A program made the position numbers and the translations under genes. Below are positions 1 to 10,740 of a stretch of 64,000 bases of DNA, piece by piece. The notes under the pieces were generated by a model. It saw only the letters and a list, made by a program, of their open reading frames with translations, did no database searches and was not told the origin of the DNA. Source of the stretch: Cliona cf. orientalis (taxonomy: Eukaryota; Porifera; Demospongiae; Clionaida; Clionaidae); the NCBI GenBank assembly GCA_963930775.1, contig OZ005689.1, positions 11,749,079 to 11,813,078 of the forward strand, in the 5' to 3' direction. The first letter of the stretch is position 1, and each line of letters starts with the position of its first letter.

Positions 1-2365
1 GCTTGAGGCTCGGTGGCTTGCTGAGCAGGTCTCTCGAAACGCACAGTGCTCTATGGTCACCCTTATTTATGCACATGGCACTATAATTCTAACCAATCGT
101 GAGCTTTTATGCCCTCCATGTAAGGACATGGACTATAATATTATAATAAGAAAAATGATTGTTGGAAAAATATTTTTCGTTGTATATTATAATAGTACAA
201 CCAGAGGAGGTATATTATCCGAAGATGAAGCTATTTCTCTAGTTTATTCTGTGGTGACATGGTGCCAGCTGGTTTAAACATGATGATGGCTAGTCATTCA
301 AAACACTAGAATCAAGCGTGCAGATACCGTAGATCGGGATATTTTCGCCGGTAAAATATTTCACTTGTAAATTTTTCGTGTAGTCTAATTTTTGCCGCCA
401 GGCTGAACTTGGTATAGGTCGTCATACATTACTCAAATATTTCGTGCGTTTAATTTTCACCACCTAAGCAACTGGCGAAAAATTTAACGGTAAAAATTTC
501 CCGATCTACGGTAGTTACTTTCACTGATGCTATGTGGTCTCTTGATCTGCTATTTGGCTCATTTACAAGGATCCTCTGCAGATGGTTACACTAATCTTGA
601 GGCCAGCATGCAAGTTTGCGGACTAGCTGCATGGATACCATTGCAAATTAGGCCCAGGTGGCAGGCCCGAATCCCTACCATGCATACAGTGCCTGTACTT
701 ATAATCTGGTATATTCTAAACACTGTCTTGGTAGCTATTCTACTTATTCAAGCACACACACTGTTGTGCTTGAAGTCACCAATATTTAAATGCTGCCTCA
801 TGGGTGTGGCCGAACGTGGCAGCTCCATGCACACACACTCTAAATTTAATCCCCCGCCAAATTTTCAGGCTATACGGTATTGTGAGTGGTTTCCTGGATC
901 ATTATCAGCCATTGCTATCTCTTTTATTGATCGAGGGCTCGTCAAGAAGCAAAGAAGGCCATGGTGATCAGCAAATGTTGCGAGAACTTTTAAATGAAGC
1001 GTTTTCAATGAAATCCACACAATGCATATCTTGAAACTACCATGAAAAGCTTAGTAGCGCCTTATTTGCAATGTATGAGATAGGCGGCTATCATGGTAAC
1101 AAACACACACTCACACACAGAACGACTACTGTACCCTCACACATGCATGTGCTATATGAGGGTTCATTGTTGTGCACCATATGTAATGTATTGTTTTTGC
1201 TGATTCAGTGGGTTGATCTAGGTTGCGTGGGTGTACATGTGCATTGCAGCTTGCAGTATGGCATATACGGTGACCAACCACCTCTGGCTTAATACCGTAT
1301 AGAGAAATTCATGGAGCATATGTTCACAGAATGCTAAATCAATCAAATAGGTGGGTGTGGCATGCCCCGATTTTATGGAGAAAACTTTCACAGACTCAGT
1401 GGCTTTGAATCCATGAAATAATAATTATTAATGAATTTTTCTCCCTCAAAAGTTTCCCGCTATATTGCTGATAGGCAACAGCAAAGCGAGAGAAGAAATC
1501 TGTTCTTTGTCATACCTGTCGGTGGTAGGTTTGATGTTCTAACCGAGAGAGAATATCGCCATCACACACTCACGCAGTTCTTGTAGTGGTGAATTCGAGC
1601 AACTGCTATTGATAGGTGTGATTCATCTGCACAAACGCACAATACCATTGTTGCCTATTGCTATGATTGCCAAGTCATGATTGTTGCTAGGGAGCAGTTT
1701 ATACATGTACATGTATCAAGCTTATAGGCATTGTTGCTAGAATCTAAAGCTGATAGACAGTTTAGTCGGTTTCTACGTGATTTATATACATTGTAGAAGA
1801 CCTCAGGGCTTTGCTTAGGATTCACATATAGCCCTATACAATTGATATAGCATTCCACAAAATTATCACTTCTAAAGTTTTCTTTCACTATACACACAAG
1901 TATGAGAGGGGCAAGAATAATGGTTCTATTGGGCAGGAAACATACTAGCTACTTGGCATTGAGAGAGCCTGGGACGATGCTGCCAAGGGGTATTCATCAT
2001 AGTACTTCATCGATTCTGTGATGGCAATCAGCGCTTGATTACTCAATTCTTCCATGAGCTTGGTTGATCGCCTTTCTATAGACTTATAAATGGACTAGTA
2101 TATGAATTTAGCAGATACACTCTATTGTGTAGCGGAAAACTTTGGCGAGGTTTAAATTCGGCGTTTTAGCAATTTTGGTATACCCGGTATATACATGTAG
2201 GTCACCAAGTAAAACACTCGGTCATTTAACTTCAAGTATGCACGCCTATGACAATAAGCATCTTATCAAACATTTTGGATACTATCAATTCTTTTATCAT
2301 TCATGCATGTCGAAGGTTAGTACCATTCAAGTACTATTAATATTACTTATCTGCTATAGAATGCC
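1..2365. other. 5' flank of receptor copy A; no gene recognised
   Basis: Apart from a MITE at 325-513, this stretch has no convincing exon. Open frames at 527-1034 start on non-ATG codons and show no recognisable domain. The part at about 920-1130 resembles 5520-5720 and 60215-60370 (shared phrases such as CTCGTCAAGAAGCA and ACTACTGTACCC), so it is a dispersed repeat. About 1683-1800 is a fragment of the hairpin family seen in full at 52984-53119. A TTATAAAT at 2085-2092 could be a TATA element for copy A, but that is only a guess. Confidence 0.4.
325..513. mobile_element. TA-flanked MITE with CCGTAGATCGGGA ends
   Basis: The ends read TACCGTAGATCGGGA and, inverted, TCCCGATCTACGGTA. The element is 189 bp and has no coding capacity. 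A sister copy lies at 23118-23310. Terminal TA on both sides suggests a Tc1/mariner-type target duplication (inference). Confidence 0.75.
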
Positions 2366-5300
2366 ATGATTTATATCCACGCAACTATACTTCTACTGGT
2401 CCTAACCATACCACATCAAACAATTGCAGGTACGTGATTGTGCATTTTATTATTACCATTTTTATGTAACCGGTATATGCTTTTCATGCACTGATGTAGC
2501 TTTCACCATATCTCCATCTGCTCAAATTGTTGGAGTTGGGCTGCAGGCTGTCTTTAGATGTCAGAATCTAAATGCTGATTTTATTGCCTGGATGGTTAAT
2601 GAAACACGAGTGACTCTCAATATGCCTCATCCAGATCCTAATATCAGAGTTGACACTACCAGGGACGAAAATAACAATGTAATAAATCTTCTGAACATAG
2701 CTGCTCAGTCCAAGTACAATGAGACAGTGATTGTCTGTGTGGCAGGCTCTATAGGTTCAAATGACACAGCACCAGTAAAACTATTAATACAAGGTGAGCC
2801 AGCTACTGCATGTACCTAGCCAGAAATTTTGGTGGAGAATATTATTTTTGGCAGATTGGCAGTCTGCCTAAATGTCTCATCTGTCAAAGTGTCTTATTGT
2901 CATCATCATAATTATTATGTGAAGTGCAAAAGGTTTAAATTGATATTTATCAACGTACCAAACTGCCAAAGTTTGCCCACATATCAAGAAGTTGGTGATC
3001 ATTTGCTCAAGCTCACACTTTTTCACACAAATGACACATTCAGTCAATGTATTATCTCTATGGAAATAGATTTGTTCTTTGCCATTTTCTGCTTCCAGGT
3101 GCACCATATAAAAAAAATAGGCCAGCATCACTTTCTTTGCATCACTAGCTATGCACCAATACCAAACATACAAGTAGGAGGAGCTTTGTCTCTCTGCCGA
3201 TTTTGCGCAAAAATTTATTATTAGTATATATGGAAAAATCGGGAGTGTCCCGCTTTTCCGCGTTAATATCTCGAGTACAGAGGCTTGCAAGAAAAAAAAT
3301 AGGGCACCATCAGGAACCTGAAAGAACGGAGATTCACAGGGAACAGGAGCGGTGATCTCATCTATTATGGCCTTTCTGCCGATTCGTTCAGAAGCTGGGA
3401 CATTCGGAAATCTTCCTTCGTAGTGGAGGATACGTAGAACGGAGGCGTCAATCACAGCCAGTCACGCCTACTCACACCATCTTTATCGTGTTAGCACACT
3501 AGTAAGCATGATCACTGGTAGTACAAAACTTTTTGATATGCCAGCAGGTACACACTAGTTTTACAGTGGAACCCCTCCAAAATATAATTATGATAAGACA
3601 AGATTGTGGATAATGAAGAAGTTACTGCAAAGATAGAGACTTGTCAATTTCCAGCTCTTAGGTAACAATTGGAGACATAATTAATGGTGGGTGTGGTCTG
3701 TCTATTATGCAAGATCTTGGCTTTTGTGCAGGTTTATTTAGAATCAAAAGTAATTGCCTGTTGTATGGAGTAGTGGGGTTTAAAGGCTCTGGAGTTACAA
3801 TCAGGACAATTTAAACTGTCCATTACAGTGTTTTATTTAGAGGGGGGAATCATGGGATTTCCCACCCCTGACTTTCTTTTCCCCCCTCCCCTGAAAACTA
3901 CCATATAATATTATTATAGTACTAATATTTATCAATAACAACCATTGATAGCTTAATGCACAACACATTGCCTATTGCTAGCTAGAATTAAAGTGAAATG
4001 CGCCTGTTTGACTTTGTATGTCCAACATTTCCTCAATACTAACTAACTATACAATGTATATTGCCTTACTGATCAACTGGACTTTTGCAAGCTTGCATGG
4101 GTATATTGATGACAGAGCATGTGCTGATTATGCCGCAGATACATCCCACAAACCAAGTGCAAATTTTGATCAATGGGTGGCTATGCCCACAAGATATGTC
4201 ATGAAAATGTGAAAAAATGAAAATGTGCAGTAACAAACCAAACTGAGATGTGGTCTCAGAAGCCACCAGAAGCAGTCTCAGAGGTTATAAAATTTTCCTG
4301 GGGGGGGGGGGGGGGGGGGGGGATGCCCCTATAGTGTGGGTCACGCCAAGATAGTATTACCATCGATTGTTCCCCCCCCTGGGAAAAGAAATCCTGTATA
4401 AAACCCTGCATTGCATTGCAGGTGTCCACCATTGAGGAGCACCTGAGGGGTTCCAAGCATATGCAGCAGTCATCGTGAACTGTTACAGAGCAGAATATCA
4501 CATGTCATGCATGCATAATATAGGTCCATTGAATATGGTGACTGAGATTAAAAAAAGGTCCTCCACTATCACTTGGATGCCTCCATTTTCTCTGAACCTG
4601 ACTGGTATTGATCCAAACATTGTCTACTGTGTTGAGGTGTACAACATCACTTGTGGAGTGGATGATCTGGTGGTTGGTGACTGTAATGTGACTGAGCCAC
4701 GCTTTCTTGACAATAGTCTACAGCAAGGATACATTTATCGTATTACTATCACTCCAAGGAGTAATGGACAGGAAGCTCAAAATGGAACAAGTAATACTAT
4801 AGAAGGTATACTACATTGAACAGTTAAATACTTGTTTATGACTCTTGAGCACCAGTCTAACTTTAAGTGTCTGTTGTTCATGCATATGGTAAGGTATATA
4901 CGCATTTGGTATATGTTACTATGGTAACAACATCTAATGTCACTAAGACCATTCTCCAGTAGAGCATCCTACTCAAGTCATGTTCAAAAACTAACAAAAC
5001 AGTGGTACCCTAGCCCACAGTAATTTAATCAGTGTACAGTGCCTGTAAGGTGGAGCACTGGTATAACAATACCACGTACCTTAGCAACACTGTTGCTGTT
5101 AGCAGTGTTGTAACCACAAGAATGTCACTATTATCCAGGATTGCCAACAACTGTCTCTATTTGTCCTGCTCAAATCCAGGACAGATTGAGGATATAGCAA
5201 AACTGTCCATATAATAAATGTGCATGCATGATGTCCCTACATAGCTATAGGATTATTCATTAGATATAATTACTACATTTGCATTCCAAGGAAGTCCTAG

Positions 5301-8300
5301 ATATATACTAGCAATTATAATACAGCTATGGACAGTATTTTTAAGGCAGAGACAGTCGTTGGCAATCCTAGATAACTCTCAAGAATGTATGCCATATCAG
5401 CAGATCTAGTACAAAGTAAAGCCAAGAGGTAGTTGATGGTCTACTGTGACTAGTGTGGAGTCTGTTGAGTTATATGAACTATTGCTAGACCCACACACTA
5501 CTTTTGAAATGAAGCAGTCACTGTCTCTTACATTGATCGAAAGTTTGTCAACAAGCAGTGGTCAGCAAATGTCGCTAAGACTTTGAATAAACGAAATCCA
5601 CACAATTCATATCCTGTAACTACCCTGAAAAGTGTAATGGCTCCTAGCTTGTATAAAACAGATATGTAGTAGCTAGCGTGGTACACACACACAGAACGAT
5701 TACTGTACCTGTGCTGGCAGTTAATGATTAAGGCTAGGCATTTGACCTTCTGAGAGCTACATGTGTATGCAACTAGCTTTTATAGCCATGAAACACGCAT
5801 TACTGTTGCCGTTTATACTATAGGATAGATATTGATGCTGACATAATCTGTGTAAAGTACATTATATATATTTTCTGTCGTTTGAACGCAGTGAATTAGA
5901 AGGAAAATATTCTCTCATCGTTTCTGTGTATGCATGCATGCATAGTGTCTGGGAGATAATTGTTTGTTGTCACAGTGGAGACGCTGGGTTGTGTGTTTAT
6001 GTTACATGCATGGACGGTTTGGCTCAGCTGGTGGGTATTTAAAGTGGATGCTTTGAGTAGTAGTCACTCTCTCGGCGACTCCTATTCGCAGTGCAGAGAA
6101 GTTTTTCCCAGGTATGTACATGGATGCCATATATCAGTGCATTGATTGCCCCATGTCTGTTTGTTTGAGTATCACATGCAGCTCTAAATGCAACTTACTG
6201 ACGGAACAGAGCTAAGCAGAGATCCACCTGACCGGACTAGATCTATGCTCTAATGCATGGACAGAACTCACCCCTTTTTTGTTACCAGGGATGTTGTAAT
6301 TCGTTTTTCTTTCCGGGCTTTTCCTCTCTCACAGTTTTTCCTTGAAAGGTTTTTTATGTGTGAGAGGTTTTTTCCCATGGGTATAGTTGGCCGCATACCC
6401 TAAAACTGTGTACAGTCTGGTGCACAATTATGTTTTCATTGGCTCATCCCTGCTTATTCCAGCTAGTCATTCTTATGTAGCTGTTTGTATGTGATAGTGT
6501 GTTGATGTGATTGTTGCATTGTTGTGTTGTTGTGTTGTTGTGTGGCGGACTTTTTCTGCACTACCCTGTCGCCCGATACCCAAATACAATTGATTGTGAA
6601 AATGTTGGTGAGTGGTTGCATGGGGTGCCATGCATGTAGTGGGATTAGATGAGAGCAAACTATAATATAATATACTACTATTGCTATTAAATTTTCACGG
6701 GTTTGATTATTGCAGATGTGTGCAATCGTCCCCATTATACACTATATATGTGCTTATCTCATTGGATTTTTTTGTTGTCAGGTGATTAGCTGTAAAGCCT
6801 CAAAAATTGGACCACTCATGTAAATTATTTCCCACTACACAGTGGTTGTTATTTGAGAGTGGAGAATGCTTTTGTAAGTGAGAGGGTGGTAAATGGCTCT
6901 TATGTCAAATGAGAATGGATAGCCATCTTCTAGTGCAGGGCATATTCTGACAGAGTTTGCTAGCCTTGATTTTAATGTGGTTATTAAGTGGAATTACTAT
7001 TTAGAAATATGTGCAATACTTTTTTCCTGATTTAGCTACTAGGAAATATTATGATAGATGCATCTATAGACATGCAACCTAGAACTATAATATATGCAGT
7101 GAGTGGCTTATCTGTATCAAGCAGCTCTTGTCTTTTTTCTCATTGCTGCTTAGATTTCTTGAGTTTGATCCCATGTGTACGTGAACTCTGCATGTTGTCG
7201 ACAACCCCTACCCACCCGTATATTAATTATGTGGGGTATGGCAATTTATTATCATTGTTTAAGTGCATAGCTTTTTGCTGATTCTGCAATAGGCACATGC
7301 GCACGTCTACGGTATATAAGGTGTACAGATAAAGTATATAAACTTGAGAATGAGAGGCTTCTTGCAGCCCTTCACCTATTTCACTATTTTAATTTATATG
7401 GCTTATTTTTTTTTCCAGAAATGTTCACAGGATTGAACGATTCAAGGATAATTATCATGTTCATAAATAGCTCGATGGTTACTGCTTCATTCCAATTCAG
7501 AAATGAAGTGAGTTGCAGCCAAACGAAGCTATAATAATTATACACGTGAAGTATCTACATGTATGCATCACTGGATGTATGATTTTTAAATCATAGAGTA
7601 CTGGTGTTGAACCTGATTTTTATTCTATTACTATAACTGCTATTGATGAAATTGAAGAACTAAATAGTGATATACTTGCAACAAATTTTGAACGAGACAC
7701 AAGCAGCACAAATGTGAGTGTTATTGAGCCTCTACCTCGTAGAAGGCTATGGAACTATCAAATATTAGCTCTGGATTGCAATGAACATCCTATCACAAGT
7801 GTATTAGAACTTAGTAAGCCCTCCTAACTAAAAATGGACTATTAAAATTATGTGTTTTACTTTAAAGGTACTCATGATTTTCAGATTGTCACTGTGAGTT
7901 CCCCCAGTCCTGGACTAATTCGTGTGACTGGTGACTTCATTAATGGTTCATCAGCCACTTCTGTACTTATTATTATCTACTCAACTGATAATGTTTATTA
8001 CACAATTAGTTCCACTGAAGGAGAGACACTAGTGACCAACATTAGCAGTCTTCCTTCTGGTCCATACAATGTCTCTGTCTTTGTGTTAGAAGAAAATGGT
8101 CGACCGTTCAACAGGAGTGCCAGCACACCGAGGAATGTGTTAGTCAAAGAACACCAAGGAGACGAGATTGGTGAGCAACTTATCATAGCTAATCAGTGGG
8201 AGGGGATTGGTGGCTAGTGGGTGAATGCCCAAGATTGACTTAATTACTTTGGCCTATAATAATTATAATGGATAATCCATAGCGTACATGTTTTGTAGGT

Positions 8301-9256
8301 ATTGAGTATGAAGTCAAATCCACCTCCACTGGAGTATGCATCACCTGTACCTTCCTGGACAGTTCTACCACTGACTGTGTGGCAGTGGTACATCAGCAAA
8401 TCTCTCAGCTTAGCTCTAGTAGACTAATGAACATTGAATCAAGTTACAAATTCAACAGATCTGGTGACACTGCATATGGTTGCATTGAGGGAGTCAACCT
8501 GACTGAATACCAGATTGGAGTTATTGATTCACACAGAAGCATGAAGAAAACTACACCAAGTAAGAATGCTGCTCAAATTTTGTATAATCACTGCATGCTT
8601 ACTTTATGACTCTAGATATTTCCACTGATTGTAATTGGTGCATACAAGTTGGAATATTTATAGCTGGTATAGTCCTCCAACATTGTAGCAAATGATGACC
8701 AACTTTGATTATAATATTATTATGTCTTATTGTAGGAGTTGTGTTAGGTATCATATTGACGCTTATACCAATGATTATCATCATAATTTTCATTAAAAAG
8801 AGTAAGTACAAGTGCATGGAGTAAAAGTAGAAAATAAATTGATACACGATAAGAGTTGAATGTCAAATATTCTTATTGAAGTGGACAAAATTAATTTTAA
8901 GCTTGTACAAGTATATAATTATCTTTCAGGCGAAATGTGTTGTGAGATTAGTATGTTATTATCATTGGTAATAATAATTGATCCGGCATAGTTGTAAAAC
9001 CTCTTTGTTGAATATCATAGGTTTAATTTCTTCTCACTCCACATTGTTTAATTAAGTGGTTTACCACCATAAAGCGATAACTCATTAATTTCTGATTGAT
9101 AAAATTCCAATAGGGGCACACGTTGATGCCAGCAAGGAAGAGCGTATTGAAATGCAAAACTGTGGAGCCTATGAGGTCACAAAGCCACTTCGCCAACCTC
9201 AACCTAGGAGCCTGGACATGGATGATAATCCAGCATATGGTGTACATCAGCAATAA
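2366..9256 (+). CDS. Ig/FN3 single-pass membrane receptor, copy A (11 exons, 596 aa)
   Basis: Exons read by eye: 2366-2429, 2500-2793, 4524-4805, 7419-7507, 7597-7813, 7868-8170, 8299-8559, 8616-8666, 8736-8801, 8939-8959, 9114-9256. All introns are GT-AG, nearly all phase 1, and the exons total 1791 nt with no internal stop. In order: signal peptide (MIYIHATILLLVLTIP); one Ig-like domain (VFRC, FIAW, VIVCVA; about residues 22-119); FN3-like domain with paired Cys (about 120-213); two more beta-sandwich, FN3-like modules (exons 4-5 and 6); a Cys-containing membrane-proximal domain (exon 7); TM (GVVLGIILTLIPMIIIIIF) ending in KK; a 7-codon micro-exon; and a short tail with AYEVT and DNPAYG (NPxY). 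AATAAA overlaps the stop codon. It is probably a cell-surface receptor or adhesion protein. The ligand is unknown and no kinase domain is present. Confidence 0.85.
2794..4523 (+). other. Intron 2 of copy A, with dispersed-repeat fragments
   Basis: No exon is recognised in this 1.73-kb intron. The 192-codon frame on the - strand at 2877-3455 shows no domain or coding signature. About 4280-4410 is a fragment of a G-rich repeat (an uninterrupted G run near 4300-4321, then a C run near 4373) of a kind common in invertebrate genomes. A C run in a similar setting occurs at 46750-46772. Confidence 0.4.
4806..7418 (+). other. Intron 3 of copy A
   Basis: This 2.6-kb intron has no exon I can support. 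It contains a dispersed repeat at about 5520-5720 (also near 920 and 60215) and a TTG microsatellite at about 6510-6543. Its last ~150 bp (from about 7265) match the end of the corresponding intron of copy C (from about 40632), marking the 5' limit of the A/C shared block. Confidence 0.4.
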
Positions 9257-10500
9257 AACATTATCATAATAATGTAAGTTTATTTATATGATACTTATTG
9301 TGCATTTTGCTCAGTAGAGGACATTCCACTAAAATATATCTTGTCAGACCACTTGACTTTTTTTATCTTCTCTGTCATTGCTAGAATTGCTAGATTTACT
9401 ACAGAATGACAATCATTTTTCAATAAGCCCAAAATTGATGCCTTCAAATTCATGCAATGGCAACATAAAAAGACCTAATGTCGTTTCCTTGCTTCAAATC
9501 AAATCCTACAAACGAGACTCACATAAGAAATGTTTTTGCAATCCTATTTTTATAAGACTTAGTGAATAATTATTTCAGTGATAATTATAGAACAAGCACT
9601 GACATCAGCTTGTCCTTGTACCAAAATTAATTTCAAACGTGATATAATAATAGCTATCTGTGATCACTGAAATACTCAAATTCTCCCTGTTGTAACACTA
9701 AGCGTCATAAAAATTTGTCTAATTCATGCTTGTGTTCACAAAACTTGCTTGTTTGTGTATCTAACTTGTGTTGAAGTTCACTGACGGACGCTAATTCTTA
9801 TATAGTCATCGCATGTCATCTGGTATTTTTGTGACTCCGTATAAGGGCTGCTATGATTCCTATAAAATTAATGCTCATTGGCCCTGATTATTTCAGATTT
9901 CAATTATTGATATTAATTAATCTCTGGGGAGCAGGAGCGTGGAATCACACCCCATGGTTCCAGCTTCGACGCTCACAAGGCATGTCTGTCGTGGCCAAAG
10001 ATCTCATCCCCATAATTTTGGCGTATCAGGCATGGGGCCCCCGACTGCTGGCATAGCCAACTGCAGGTTCTCTGCCTCTGTGACAACCAGGTAGTGGTGG
10101 CCTGCCTGAGATCAAGGACAAGCAGAGGTGAAGCGCTTAGCTATGCACCTAATGTGTTGCATAGTTTTCATGAAGCCCACTAGCTACCATTGTTCGTCCA
10201 CCCCACATACATCCACACTAAAGAAAATTATTTAGCAGATGATCTATCGCATGACAATCTCTCCTCATTTCTCTTTAAGTTCCCCCACGCAGATGTACAC
10301 CCCACCTTGGTGTCTCTGCTTCTAGACATCTTGCTGAACACCAGAGCGGACTGGACCTCTCCTTCCTAGCACCAACTGTTCAATACTACTTTCTACTTTG
10401 AGAAAGGATTAGCTCTGCCAATTTAGAAAACCTACCACGCACCCACTAAACGTTCCTATGCCTTCTGTACCACACACGATGTCAAGGACCCCTTCCTCTT
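7265..10500 (+). repeat. A/C duplicated block, copy at A
   Basis: From the end of intron 3 through exons 4-10, the 3' flank and a DIRS remnant, this sequence runs collinear and near-identical to 40632-43835. It differs by small indels (for example in exon 6) and by a deletion in the other copy's last exon. The duplication therefore carried receptor 3' exons together with a dead retroelement. Confidence 0.8.
9257..9920 (+). other. 3' flank of copy A
   Basis: AT-rich sequence with no coding signature. It is conserved in the 3' flank of copy C (42443-43215). That copy carries an extra 'agaaccagagtggcct...' segment (about 42850-43070) bounded by inverted phrases around AACCAGAGTGGCC, apparently a small foldback insertion absent here. 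Confidence 0.45.
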
Positions 10501-10738
10501 TCAGAACAATTACTCTACTACTTTGCCTCATACCTAGCCGCACAGGACCTGGCTCCGCAGACTGTGAAATCGTACCTAACAGCCCTACGGTGTCTACAAA
10601 TATCAATGGGTTTGCCTGATCCTCAAGATCATTCCTCACTGCCAATGCTGAAGAGTGTTCAGGCAGGTATTGCAAGGGCAAGGCAAGGCTCTTTAAAGGC
10701 ACATCAAAGAAGATCTGTCTTCCAGTTATAGCACCCAT
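9925..10738 (+). pseudogene. DIRS-type retroelement remnant: RNase H and tyrosine recombinase N-part
   Basis: Two recognisable pieces in several frames. At about 9965-10190 is an RNase H-like stretch (SQGMSVVAKDLIPIILAYQ, then LCDNQVVVACL with the catalytic-type Asp). At about 10215-10735 is the linker and core-binding half of a tyrosine recombinase (LADDLSHDNLSSFLF, DLAPQTVKSYLTALRCLQ). RNase H followed by a tyrosine recombinase is the DIRS order. Frameshifts and stops break the frame, and the catalytic half of the recombinase is missing where the LINE begins. A second copy lies at 43220-43835. Confidence 0.75.
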
Positions 10739-10740
10739 CC

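Noticed and set aside
527..1034. Frames of 146 and 76 codons as an upstream gene
   Set aside because: They begin at non-ATG codons or overlap a dispersed repeat, and show no domain.
2877..3455. 192-codon open frame on the - strand
   Set aside because: It lies in an intron of copy A, has no recognisable domain, and its composition is that of translated AT-rich DNA.
9114..9256. ITIM or ITAM motif in the receptor tail
   Set aside because: Tyr +3 positions are Thr (YEVT) and His (YGVH), which do not fit xYxxI/L/V.
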